This document shows, in pieces, positions 35,030-44,023 of a DNA stretch of 64,000 nucleotides. Within the stretch, counting starts at the first letter, position 1. The number at the start of each line of letters is the position of its first letter. The notes beneath the pieces were generated by a model. That model saw nothing but the letters and a program-made list of their open reading frames with translations, did not search any database and was not told the origin of the DNA. Location of the stretch: positions 31,497-95,496 of the forward strand of contig NZ_AYTW01000056.1 of the NCBI RefSeq assembly GCF_002752635.1. Direction: 5' to 3'. A program made the translations under genes and the position numbers. This stretch comes from Mesotoga sp. Brook.08.105.5.1. Its GTDB lineage: Bacteria > Thermotogota > Thermotogae > Petrotogales > Kosmotogaceae.

Positions 35030-38000
35030 CTTCCCTCCAGGTGATCGCTCTCTTGACAGCAGCGAATTTGCAGTTGTAGCACTGGTTTGAAGAACGGATT
35101 AACGAGGGTGGAAATCTCCCCGAATAGATTCCTTCGGTTATCTTCCGGAGCCATTCAAAAAGCTCAGACTCCCTAACGATTCTTTCTGTTTTTCTCTTGT
35201 TCGCAAACTCCCAGGACTTCTCTTCGTCTGAAGAAATCGTTCTAAAGGCAGATTTGTTAACTACTCTTCCTATCAGTGTCTTGAAAACCCCCCCTGCAAC
35301 ATAGTATCCTTTCTCTTTAAAGAGTTTGTCTGCAACGATAGAATACAGGAGAAGCTGCTTTTCGTCACCGCTGTCGCCTCTTTTGTAGTCTATGAGATAC
35401 ATTGCGCGGCTCGATTCATCGAGATCAAGTCGATCGATTTTGCCTCTCAAGAAGAAATCAGACTGCAGTTCTACCGGTTTCGTATCTCCAATCCCGAAGG
35501 CTTTCTCGAAAGCGAAAGGAACGAAATCCCCCTGCATGAAGTTCGGTTTCTTGGATTCTCTTTCAGTAATGTAGTCCCTGAGAATCTCTTTAAGCCTTTC
35601 GAATTCAAACCTAAAGACTACCTCGCTATCGTGCATCAGGTGTCTGGAGATATTCTCGGAAAGAGAGCTCTGCCAGTCCTTGGTCTTTCCGGAAAAGAAA
35701 TCTCTAAGAACGGAATGGAAAATGTTTCCCTCATCGAGGGCTGTTAGCTCAAAAATCCTTTCCAAAGAGACATCGAGACCTACAACGTAGGAAAGAAAGA
35801 ATGAAAACGGGCAATCGTCGTAGGACTTCAGACGCGAGAATGAGAAGACTTTGCCGACGATCCTGCCTAGGTCTCCTGTATCTTCGACAGACCAGCTCAA
35901 CTCCCTTCCAAACTGGGTAAGGACTGAATCGAGCGGTTTCAGTGGCCCGAATTCCTTAAGCTCGTTCCATGCTTCGCTTCTGAACAGTCTTGCTGCCGCA
36001 ATCTTCAGCTCTGATTCACTCATCGATGATCCCAGTTCCGGGATATATCCGAATCTTCTGCCGGCCCTTCTCCCTTCCCGGAGGATTTCACACCCCGAAC
36101 TCTCCAAAACGCTCTTCAGGTAAGGAGATGGAAGAATTGGTTCACCGTCAACCGTTGACTCGGGCAGAGTAAACCTTACAGACTCAAGTGCCGAACTTAC
36201 TGATATGTGGAGATTCAGTCTCTGGTGCATCTCCTCATCCAGAAGAAGATCCCTGGGCTTGATCTCCCCAAATTGGGTGAAACTGTACAATGGATTCAAA
36301 CTGACATGAGGATATGCGCCGTCCACGAAGCCGGCAAACAGCTTGATCTTCTTCTTCGAAAAGCGCGAATTTATCAGCGATTGCACTTCGACTCTGTTTG
36401 CTTTGCTCCTCGAAAGAGGGAATTTGTCATGCCTGAGCACAACCATTAGATACCGGTAGTACTCTTGCGGAGAGATCAGCTCCTTGCCCATGAACTTGAG
36501 GAGTTTCTCCAGATCTGTAAGAGTGTTATCGAAGAGCCTTCTAACTGCCGCGAATTCCTGCTCCTGCAAATCAATCTGATACTCATCAAAAGTATCTGTC
36601 AGTGAGAGTTCCTTCTCCCAGCCAATCAACATTTCACGATAACTTCCCACCGACCTCTTTCTCAAGCTTCTGAAAGGTTCAAGAACGCTGAAAATCTTCT
36701 CAATTGCGGGCAGAAGATCGCCTTCAATACGTTCAACGATTCCGGCAAGCTCTTCTGCAGCGCTCAGTTCAAGCTCATCCTCGGCCAATGAGATTATGGC
36801 CTCGCGCCTCGCTTCAATGTGATGAACAAGCCTTCCAAGGTGTTCTTGCCACGAGAGTCTTCTCTTTTGGAGCGACAGCCTGAGACCTGCCCTCTCGTAT
36901 ATTATTCTAGACATTGAAGATACATACTCAAGAAATTTCGAATCTATTTCTCCTCCATAACCTGAGTCGCCCATCGCGATGATCTTCTCAGGCGGGAAAC
37001 CCAGAACAGCAGTCTCTAGAGGAAGAATCAACCTTCTGATCGAGAGAGAGGAGTAAAGCTGCTCATCACCTTCAATTCTGCAGGGAACCCCATACTCGCG
37101 GAGCTTTCCCGAGAGCAGTTTTCTGTAAGCGAAGAAGTCCGAAGCGACAACTGAAATGTCGCCCGGTTCGTACCCCGATATAAGCAAGGACTTCACAAAC
37201 CTCGATATGCCCTCAATCTCCGCAAAGATATCGGGGTAAACGACTATATCGACCGATGCGCAGGCTTGCTTTCCGCATGCGGATGAGAAAAGAGAGTCTT
37301 TGAAACTCTCGAATCCACTGGAAGGAGGAGTCTTCTCGAAAAAAATCCTTCTGATCTCAAGTTCGGGAAGATTCTCGCCTATTTCATCTACCGTTTCCAG
37401 AATCGAATCGATATTCGAGAACAGGAACTCCTTTCCGGGCTCTTGGGGAACGGTGATGAAGACCTCGTCATAAGCTGGAATTACGGCCTTGAAGAAATGC
37501 TTAAGGGCGTGACTGAAGTCGTGGAACCCGTCGAGGAATAAGTACCTGCCGAACTCCCCGCATCTGAGATCCCTTTCGCAGTCATCGATTTGAGTGTAAG
37601 CATCGAAAGTGTCAAAAATTCCCTTCTTTGATAATCTGTTCTGAAGCTCGACATAGATTGACTCGAGAATCGCCGACACCTCATCGTCTTCAGAGAACAT
37701 CTCTCCAAAACCACCGTTTTCCTTTACGTCGTGCACCATTTCAAGCAGATAATCGACGAATACCGGCGAATCGGCGAGTTCTTCTCTTCCGATTTGATCG
37801 AGAATATCCCCAATTTCCATTCTTATCAGATGGTTTCCCACATGGATCGATGCCGGATTAAGTGCGCTGAAAAGCTCGACGGCAAACTGATCCATCGCAA
37901 GAAATCTGGAAGCGGGAATCGTTCCAACTCTTGAAATAAAGCTTTCTCTGACATATCTGACATGATCTCCGGAAGGACCGACAAAAAAATAGGAAAACGG

Positions 38001-38087
38001 GTCTTCCCTGTGCGCTGCCTCTAGCTCTTGAAGCATTCTTTCCGTTTTTCCGGAGGCCGAAGGACCGATGAAAAGCGTGATTCTCAT
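35010..38087 (-). CDS. AddB-like nuclease/helicase partner
   Basis: This 1025-residue protein is the second half of the AddAB-type complex. Walker A GPSASGKT lies at about 8-15. The middle is the worn helicase part. The C-terminal PD-(D/E)xK nuclease shows GKIDRLDLD and LIDYKRGD. AddB usually holds an iron-sulfur cluster on four Cys. Here one is in DDCPFSFF and two in CYNC near the end, but the last expected Cys is absent after CYNCKFAAVKRA. The start is ATG 38087, behind GGGAGGA. It overlaps the AddA-like gene. Confidence 0.85.
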   Translation of the reverse strand: MRITLFIGPSASGKTERMLQELEAAHREDPFSYFFVGPSGDHVRYVRESFISRVGTIPASRFLAMDQFAVELFSALNPASIHVGNHLIRMEIGDILDQIGREELADSPVFVDYLLEMVHDVKENGGFGEMFSEDDEVSAILESIYVELQNRLSKKGIFDTFDAYTQIDDCERDLRCGEFGRYLFLDGFHDFSHALKHFFKAVIPAYDEVFITVPQEPGKEFLFSNIDSILETVDEIGENLPELEIRRIFFEKTPPSSGFESFKDSLFSSACGKQACASVDIVVYPDIFAEIEGISRFVKSLLISGYEPGDISVVASDFFAYRKLLSGKLREYGVPCRIEGDEQLYSSLSIRRLILPLETAVLGFPPEKIIAMGDSGYGGEIDSKFLEYVSSMSRIIYERAGLRLSLQKRRLSWQEHLGRLVHHIEARREAIISLAEDELELSAAEELAGIVERIEGDLLPAIEKIFSVLEPFRSLRKRSVGSYREMLIGWEKELSLTDTFDEYQIDLQEQEFAAVRRLFDNTLTDLEKLLKFMGKELISPQEYYRYLMVVLRHDKFPLSRSKANRVEVQSLINSRFSKKKIKLFAGFVDGAYPHVSLNPLYSFTQFGEIKPRDLLLDEEMHQRLNLHISVSSALESVRFTLPESTVDGEPILPSPYLKSVLESSGCEILREGRRAGRRFGYIPELGSSMSESELKIAAARLFRSEAWNELKEFGPLKPLDSVLTQFGRELSWSVEDTGDLGRIVGKVFSFSRLKSYDDCPFSFFLSYVVGLDVSLERIFELTALDEGNIFHSVLRDFFSGKTKDWQSSLSENISRHLMHDSEVVFRFEFERLKEILRDYITERESKKPNFMQGDFVPFAFEKAFGIGDTKPVELQSDFFLRGKIDRLDLDESSRAMYLIDYKRGDSGDEKQLLLYSIVADKLFKEKGYYVAGGVFKTLIGRVVNKSAFRTISSDEEKSWEFANKRKTERIVRESELFEWLRKITEGIYSGRFPPSLIRSSNQCYNCKFAAVKRAITWREGGSDSE

Positions 38088-38325
38088 ATATATCCTCCCA
38101 CTAGTAAGATTCTATCACCCGCGAAGGAGTGCCGATAAAGAGAGACTGAATTCCGAAATTATTTTCGCAAAGAGATGCTCAGTTCAATCTTGAAGAAAAT
38201 CAAATCGAGATTCCTTGAGGCAGATTAACTTCTTATTCGATCTGCCTGTTTATGCAGCTCTTGACTCCAGTAACGTGGAAAGTCTTAATGAGGAGTTTCT
38301 GGACCTTTGATGCAAGCAGCTCGTT

Positions 38326-39447
38326 TCAATAGTATTCGATTATCCTCTCAATTGCTGACAAGAGCCTGAACTCATTGCTTTTCTCTTTATACAGCCGTTC
38401 TTCAATCCAGTTTCCTCGTGAATCGAAAGCGTATTCGATCCTGAGGTGGAGTTCTCCCGCAATGTATTCTCTGGAGGTAATCAAGCCGGTTGAATCATAA
38501 CTGTATTCAGCAATCACCACTGTTTCTTCTCCGCAGAAGGCCTCAAGAAGAACAACCTCTCCCTCAGCATTTCTTGAAATGGTTGTCTTGAGGGAGCCCG
38601 AGTATTCTAGAGAGACATAGAAGGGCTCCACAGGGAGTGATACCCAGACGGTCCCTTCCACCTCTTCTTCCATTTCACGCTTTTCGACAATTTCAAAGTA
38701 CCCGTCCGATACTCTTCTTAGACTCTGAACGACTGATCCGCCTGAGAAAGTGTTGATTTTTCTATCGAAAATGAAATCCACATCGCTGATTATCGTTTCT
38801 TCGTTCAGAGGAAGCAGGTTGTTTATTGAAAAGATCTTCGAAAGACGAGAGTCGTCATATTCGTAAATTGTCCTCGAAGTAAGCTTGTTTTTTCCATCAA
38901 AAACGGATTCTTCCAGAACTCTACCGTCTTCGTCAAGAATGCGGTTGGTCTTTGAAAGAACCGCGCCGAGTTGATTTGTCCTCACTCTGTGTATCTCCCG
39001 ACCTTCTCGTTCATAAGTGATCTCGACTCTCTCGACCAGTCTGTCTGGTCCCAGAAGCGGAGGCCAGTATTCATAGGTCTTCTCTTCAATGACCCTGCCA
39101 GAAGAATCATAGCTGAACTGTGTTTTGGAAGTGAAGTTTGCACTTGCGTTCCTGTAATATCGTCTCTCCAGAAGCAAACCGCTGGCATCGTATGTGTATT
39201 CAACTCTGCTGTATTCTTTGCCGTTCATGTGGAGAGCGGTAATCACCGGTCTACCTTCCGGAGAGAACACCTCTATCCTCTTTGTCTCTCTCTTCACTTC
39301 TGTCCATTCACCGTTCTTTTCGCCGTAAGAAACCTGAGTGACAATAATCCTCTCAATATCTCCCGCGACCCTCTCGGTCTCTGATGTGAAAACCATTGTG
39401 GTTACCAAAAGGAAGAATAAAATCATTGATATGAAGACCTTTCTCAA
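38326..39447 (-). CDS. Exported YD-repeat protein
   Basis: The 373-residue protein has a signal peptide (about 1-22, LRKVFISMILFFLLVTTMVF). The mature part contains at least five loose copies of a Y-x-Y-D-x-x-G-x(7)-Y unit: YTYDASGLLLERRYY, FSYDSSGRVIEEKTY, YEYDDSRLSKIF, YSYDSTGLITSREYI and YAFDSRGNWIEERLY. These resemble YD/RHS repeats, which form beta-rich surface structures. It has no RHS core or toxin tip. The start is TTG 39447 behind GGGGGTG. It stands alone between the AddAB-like operon and an MFS gene. Confidence 0.7.
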   Translation of the reverse strand: MRKVFISMILFFLLVTTMVFTSETERVAGDIERIIVTQVSYGEKNGEWTEVKRETKRIEVFSPEGRPVITALHMNGKEYSRVEYTYDASGLLLERRYYRNASANFTSKTQFSYDSSGRVIEEKTYEYWPPLLGPDRLVERVEITYEREGREIHRVRTNQLGAVLSKTNRILDEDGRVLEESVFDGKNKLTSRTIYEYDDSRLSKIFSINNLLPLNEETIISDVDFIFDRKINTFSGGSVVQSLRRVSDGYFEIVEKREMEEEVEGTVWVSLPVEPFYVSLEYSGSLKTTISRNAEGEVVLLEAFCGEETVVIAEYSYDSTGLITSREYIAGELHLRIEYAFDSRGNWIEERLYKEKSNEFRLLSAIERIIEYY

Positions 39448-39478
39448 GACTAATCACCCCCAATAGACTTACTAACGG

Positions 39479-40726
39479 TTAAGCTTTTTCGCTTTCAACA
39501 TCTTTGACGTTTTTGGGAGGGTTAAGTTTAACGAAAGCGAAGAGACAGAGCATAGCTGCTCCGGCTATCGTAATTGCCAACCCCACTCCCAGTTTGTCAG
39601 CCATGAAGCCAATCAAGGGAGCGAATATCGCCATCAGCAGAGTCTTCAACTGTGATTCTACCGAGAGACCGGAAGCCATCGTTTTATGATCTATGTTATC
39701 GCTGATATAGCTAATGTTGATGGGGCGTCTGAAGTTCTCAAGGATGAACAAGAAGAAGAAGATGAGAACGGCCAAGACTTGCAAAGCGAAGATCTGAAAA
39801 ATACCGCTAAATATGATTAGAACTGCACCGAAAATGTAGGTGTAATTTAGCGCTCTCGCTTCATTTCCAAACTTGCCGCTTAGTTTTCCAGCGTTTTTGG
39901 ATGCATAGCTAGTGGCAATGTAGATAACGAAGTAAACTACGCCTACGATTACGGACGTCCTCTGTTCTGCGCTGAATGCTATCATTATTGGTAATCCGAG
40001 AGCCAGGGCCTTGAGGATCGGCTGAAGATATTCCTTTACGACTTTAAAAAACGCATCGTAAAGAGAGGAATTCAGCACCCCTTTGAGAGCGTCTCCATTC
40101 CTAAAAATACCCAGGAAGGCTTTTATCGTTTCTCTTTTTTCTCCGGTTCCCAACTCGCCGTCAAGTTCCTTGGGATAGAGCATCAGGTTGACGAGATTGG
40201 CGGCATAAGGAAGGACAGAAGCGAGGAATACTATCTTGTAGCTGCCCGAGTAGAATACCAGAAAGGCGGCTATTAAAGCATTGATCGCCGATCCCAACTG
40301 TGATGCCGCTCGAGTCGCTCCGTAATAATGAACCTTCATGTCGGTCATCCCATTGATTCTCAAGTATTCCAGTATCATTGCTTTGTGAGTTCCGGTTCGG
40401 AAAGCCTCCCCGAATGCGAAAGCTATCATGGCTATCATATAGACATAAAAACTGGGAAAGAAGTAAAAGACAATGAAGGACGAAAGATAGGACACCATCG
40501 ACAGCACCATAGATAACCTTCTTCCGTACAAGTCGGCGATAATTCCAGTTGGGAGCTCAAGGAAATTCGTGGCCACCTCTCTCACGGAAATGAGAGTTCC
40601 TATCTGGAGAAAGGAAAGTCCCATCTCCCTGAAGAACAGTATCAAGAATGGATCAAAGAAACGAAGGTTCTTCAGAAAACCGTACGCAGCGAATCTGTAG
40701 AATTGACTGTCTCGTTTAATCTGCAA
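39479..40726 (-). CDS. MFS transporter
   Basis: The 415-residue protein has about twelve hydrophobic helices and the MFS loop signature after helix 2 (GIIADLYGRRLSMVLS, the G-x-x-x-D-x-x-G-R-R pattern). The second-half loop (LIGFMADKLGVGLAI) is similar. An efflux or nutrient substrate cannot be deduced. The start is TTG 40726 behind GGGAGGAG. A -10-like TATAAT lies on this strand at 40760-40765, so it may have its own promoter although it follows the TRAP cluster. Confidence 0.85.
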   Translation of the reverse strand: MQIKRDSQFYRFAAYGFLKNLRFFDPFLILFFREMGLSFLQIGTLISVREVATNFLELPTGIIADLYGRRLSMVLSMVSYLSSFIVFYFFPSFYVYMIAMIAFAFGEAFRTGTHKAMILEYLRINGMTDMKVHYYGATRAASQLGSAINALIAAFLVFYSGSYKIVFLASVLPYAANLVNLMLYPKELDGELGTGEKRETIKAFLGIFRNGDALKGVLNSSLYDAFFKVVKEYLQPILKALALGLPIMIAFSAEQRTSVIVGVVYFVIYIATSYASKNAGKLSGKFGNEARALNYTYIFGAVLIIFSGIFQIFALQVLAVLIFFFLFILENFRRPINISYISDNIDHKTMASGLSVESQLKTLLMAIFAPLIGFMADKLGVGLAITIAGAAMLCLFAFVKLNPPKNVKDVESEKA

Positions 40727-40795
40727 CTACTACTCCTCCCGAAGAGTTTAGCTAGAGAAATTATACTCTGGAAAAACTCTCCGGGTAAGGAAGCC

Positions 40796-40939
40796 CTACT
40801 TAATAAGAAAGATTCTTAAGATTAGCGGGATGAGTATCATGGCGCTCATGACCCACTCCCATTTCTTGGCTGTCTTGTAAGCCGAATATATTAAAACAGA
40901 AGCAAGATACACTGCAATTGCAATATATATAAATGTCAC
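40796..40939 (-). CDS. 47-residue two-helix membrane protein coupled to the TRAP permease
   Basis: GTG at 40937-40939 overlaps the permease stop as GTGA and opens 47 codons ending at TAG 40796. Two hydrophobic stretches (about residues 3-19, FIYIAIAVYLASVLIYS, and 31-46, MSAMILIPLILRIFLI) are separated by a basic loop (YKTAKKWEW). AAGGAG lies inside the permease end. The stop-start overlap and the fully helix-like sequence argue for a real gene. TRAP systems need a small membrane subunit (DctQ, four helices). This could be a reduced partner, which is inference. Confidence 0.6.
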   Translation of the reverse strand: MTFIYIAIAVYLASVLIYSAYKTAKKWEWVMSAMILIPLILRIFLIK

Positions 40940-42300
40940 GACACTGGCATCTCCTTTCTCTTATCTACTAGAAGAAGCGCAATCGCAACGATTACAAAAC
41001 CAGCTATTAAAACTGGATAGAAGTACCAGCTGTTTGCGAATCTTCCTACCGCGTTTGAGTAGATTATAGTAATGGTAGCGAATATCATCGTAATGAAAAA
41101 GGCCGGCATCGAGCTCAGCCAGATCTTGAAATAGTTCTTCTCTCCGACCACATGAGCGGCGAATATGCCGGCAAGGGCAGTTGGCGGCACCATATCTCCA
41201 AGGCCGGCGAGCAGAGAGAGAGCCGAACAGACGACGATATCATTGTTGCCAAGAAAGGCAAGCAAGAAGGGAACTCCAAGCACTGAGGCAGAGCCATAAG
41301 AAGAAACAGCACCAAATGCCGGAATGCCAAGAGCGATTCCTGCCAACAGAGCTCCTTGCGGAAGGCCATTCAGGAAGCCCACAATGAGACCGCGGACGCC
41401 GTTCAGCGTCATGATCTGAATAAACATTCCCACACCGATTAGTATCGAAAGAATACCAAGAGAGTTCTGTATGGCCGATATCGAAATCTTAAGGAGATTG
41501 CCCTTTGCTCCCGTTATGGTCGCTACTATCGCGGAGAGCATGAAAATCAGGGGTAGACCGAGAGAGAATCCCCAACTAACGTTTTCCAGAACCATAAGTA
41601 TTACCATAAGAATCAGCGGCAAGTAGACTGCAAAGCCCTTGATTGGTTCCCTCTCTCTAGTTTTCCTGAATTCCTCGAGATCGACCGGCTTTACCTGGCG
41701 GGCTCCAATAATGAGCGAGGTGACAATTGCCAGTGGGAAGGTCATCAGAAGAAGAGGGGTGGTGAATCCAATATAAGGCATGTCGACGCCCTGACCGATG
41801 ATCATTGCGGGCAAGTTTATCGGAGGTGCAATCATGCCATAGATTCCGCTCATTGCGATTATTGAACCAGCTCTTCGCTTGCTCAATCCGAGACTCTTCA
41901 GCACCGGGAAGGCAATCGCACCGGTAGTAAGAACTGTAGCTGTTGACGACCCGGTTATCATACCGGCAATCATTATGAAAAAAGTGAGCAATACGAGAAG
42001 AAAGGTTGGTTTCTTGTGAAGGGCGATCGTCATGTTTCCTGCAATTGTATTTAGAAGGCCCGACACTTTGATTGACTCCATAAAAATCATAGCAGAACCA
42101 ATAACAAGTATGGTGTCAATGTAACCAAAACCACCTTCGACGAGATGCCTGAGAGGGAAGAACTCCCCAAAGGCGATCGAGCCCGCCAGCGCGGAGAACA
42201 TCAATGAAACGGAAATAGGGATCTTAATAACAGCCAGACCCACAAACGTTATCAGCATTACTAAAAAATACCAGACTTCAGGCGTATAGATGACATTCAC
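40936..42300 (-). CDS. TRAP-type large permease (DctM-like)
   Basis: The 454-residue membrane protein has about twelve helices with the DctM/ion-transporter pattern. GSSTATVLTTGAIAFPVLK with GIYGMIAPPINLPAMI in the first half is mirrored by GAVSSYGSASVLGVPFLLA and LGDMVPPTALAGIF in the second. Such permeases import acidic organic solutes with a sodium gradient and normally need a binding protein and a small DctQ subunit. Neither a DctP-like protein nor a normal DctQ is in the cluster. It starts 10 bp after the second AstE-like gene, so uptake of that enzyme's product is likely. Confidence 0.8.
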   Translation of the reverse strand: MNVIYTPEVWYFLVMLITFVGLAVIKIPISVSLMFSALAGSIAFGEFFPLRHLVEGGFGYIDTILVIGSAMIFMESIKVSGLLNTIAGNMTIALHKKPTFLLVLLTFFIMIAGMITGSSTATVLTTGAIAFPVLKSLGLSKRRAGSIIAMSGIYGMIAPPINLPAMIIGQGVDMPYIGFTTPLLLMTFPLAIVTSLIIGARQVKPVDLEEFRKTREREPIKGFAVYLPLILMVILMVLENVSWGFSLGLPLIFMLSAIVATITGAKGNLLKISISAIQNSLGILSILIGVGMFIQIMTLNGVRGLIVGFLNGLPQGALLAGIALGIPAFGAVSSYGSASVLGVPFLLAFLGNNDIVVCSALSLLAGLGDMVPPTALAGIFAAHVVGEKNYFKIWLSSMPAFFITMIFATITIIYSNAVGRFANSWYFYPVLIAGFVIVAIALLLVDKRKEMPVS

Positions 42301-42310
42301 CCCCGGAAAT

Positions 42311-43378
42311 TCAGTTCAAGTAAGAGAATATCCCGTTTTGCATGACTTCTTCATAAGACGGAAGATTTTCGACTTCAATCGTTTCACCTATCATCATTTC
42401 GTAAGCACCAAAAAGAGATCTTATTATCTGAAGCTGTAAACCTGCCCTGTGGCTCAAAGGATAGTCGGGATCGTTGATAACGTCGTATCTATCTCTCCAT
42501 GAATCCTGTCCGGGATTTGGTGTCTCCGAAAGGAATGAAAGCGAACCAGTTGCGTCACGGATTTCAAGGTGACTTAAGCCTCTGAAGGCCCTGTTTGATT
42601 CTTCGAGCTTCATTGAAACACCATAGAAGGCTTCTATTTCCATAATCGCTACTGCTCCGATTTCAAGAGCATCGGGATGACAAACCAGTGTGTAAGCCAG
42701 ACTGCTGCCGGACCGCTCATTTCCTTTGCTGTCGATATAGCTGTCAGGCGTTCCACTCTCATGCATGTCAAGATTGAAATCGACGTTCTCGGTTTTCACG
42801 AGCTGGATTATTGCGTAGGCAAGCTGCTGAGTAGGATTTCCGTCTGCAACTCCCGGATACTGCCTGTTCAAATTCCTGGATTCCGCCCCATCGTCGAGAG
42901 TGAAATCAGACTGAGCATGTTTGAAGATCTCAGGATCAGGAATGCCCTGATCAACCGGATCGGTTCTTCTGTCGCCATACACCAAGAACCTTTTGCCGGA
43001 CCTGCTTTCAATAGGTATAAAATGAGGTGCCTTTCCCGTCTCGTCAGGTATTGAAGCCGCGCTGATATTTGAAAAGGGAAGTACGATTACCCTGCCTTTC
43101 GTAACTGTAACATTCTCTATGAAGACTATCGCTGCGGTTGTGCCCGAAATCTCTCTAGCATGGGTTCCTCCCATTAGAAGAAAGGTCGGTCCTTCGATGC
43201 CGCTGTCCATGAAATACACGGGAGTATCCATATTCGTGTTTCGCAGCGGAGAGAAATAGTCAGATAACCAACCGATGTCGGTGACACCGTATCCGGGACG
43301 CACATCCGGTCTGAAAAAACTTCCGAAGAGTGCAGAAGTTAGAAATAGAGCCACAATCAAAATTGCTTTTATTCTCAT
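42311..43378 (-). CDS. Exported AstE/M14-like zinc hydrolase, copy 2
   Basis: 355 residues with a signal peptide (MRIKAILIVALFLTSALFGS). The zinc site of the carboxypeptidase/succinylglutamate-desuccinylase fold is visible: GGTHAREISG (His-x-x-Glu), NLNRQYPG and DMHES (second His). SETPNPGQ carries a likely catalytic Glu. It is a clear paralogue of the exported enzyme encoded four genes upstream, with matching blocks at the start (PGYGVTDI) and around the zinc site. The likely reaction is hydrolysis of an amide-linked acyl or gamma-glutamyl group outside the membrane. The start is ATG 43378 behind GGAGG. Confidence 0.8.
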   Translation of the reverse strand: MRIKAILIVALFLTSALFGSFFRPDVRPGYGVTDIGWLSDYFSPLRNTNMDTPVYFMDSGIEGPTFLLMGGTHAREISGTTAAIVFIENVTVTKGRVIVLPFSNISAASIPDETGKAPHFIPIESRSGKRFLVYGDRRTDPVDQGIPDPEIFKHAQSDFTLDDGAESRNLNRQYPGVADGNPTQQLAYAIIQLVKTENVDFNLDMHESGTPDSYIDSKGNERSGSSLAYTLVCHPDALEIGAVAIMEIEAFYGVSMKLEESNRAFRGLSHLEIRDATGSLSFLSETPNPGQDSWRDRYDVINDPDYPLSHRAGLQLQIIRSLFGAYEMMIGETIEVENLPSYEEVMQNGIFSYLN

Positions 43379-43398
43379 TAGTTTTCCTCCAAAGAAAT

Positions 43399-43422
43399 AA
43401 GGGGCGCAAGAACGCGCCCCTT
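43399..43422 (-). terminator. Intercistronic hairpin in the GGT cluster
   Basis: AAGGGGCGC and GCGCCCCTT form a perfect 9-bp stem with a 6-base loop between the DUF6305 gene and the downstream AstE-like gene. On the minus strand it is followed only by ATTTCTTT, so it is a leaky terminator, attenuator or mRNA-stabilising hairpin. Confidence 0.6.
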
Positions 43423-43434
43423 CTATTCATATTG

Positions 43435-44001
43435 CTATTTGCCGAAGTATTCGGCCAGTACGTCTTTCAGGTCAATTGTCTTCTCAAAAGTTGCCAGGGG
43501 AACTCCGGCCTCTTCGCTGAACGATGTGAAGAAACCGTCTAGATCGGCGTCTGATTTTACAAAGTATGCATCTGCAAAAGGTGCGAGTTCGGTGACTATT
43601 CTGTCGGAAGACGGACCCCTTCTCGATTCGCCTTCCAGATTGCAGATAACTACTTTCACACCTCTTTCTTCAGCCGCTTCGGCGAGTGACTTCACTCTCC
43701 GGATCTCTGCCTCGATATCTATGTTGGCAGCCCCAAGGCCTTTTCCGCTGGCTCCAACGACCAGCACGAGGGTCTTGAACTGAGAAATGTCCACGGTCTC
43801 TACGCTAAGAAGCTTTTCAAAAGTGTATTCCAGCTTGATCATCTTTGCAACCACTGTGAACTGAAGCGCGCCAGGAGATTGCCCGGCCGAAGTAACTGCA
43901 ACTGGTTCTTCAAGAATTAACTGCTCTTCGGTTCCCTCTGCAGCAAACCCTAAGAGTGCAAAAAAGACAATCAGTAGTGCCGTAATCAATAGCCTTTTCA
44001 A
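43435..44001 (-). CDS. Exported DUF6305 protein
   Basis: 188 residues with a signal peptide (LKRLLITALLIVFFALLGFA). The mature part begins with the block PVAVTSAGQSPGALQFTVVA, which I associate with DUF6305. It continues as an alternating strand-helix fold (LVLVVGASGKGLG, then GVKVVICNLEGESRRG) resembling a Rossmann-like domain. No catalytic residues are recognised. The start is TTG 44001, nine bases after GAAAGGATG. It lies 22 bp after the ggt gene, so it may serve as a binding or accessory protein of the same extracellular pathway. Confidence 0.65.
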   Translation of the reverse strand: MKRLLITALLIVFFALLGFAAEGTEEQLILEEPVAVTSAGQSPGALQFTVVAKMIKLEYTFEKLLSVETVDISQFKTLVLVVGASGKGLGAANIDIEAEIRRVKSLAEAAEERGVKVVICNLEGESRRGPSSDRIVTELAPFADAYFVKSDADLDGFFTSFSEEAGVPLATFEKTIDLKDVLAEYFGK

Positions 44002-44023
44002 ATCACATCATCCTTTCTATTTC

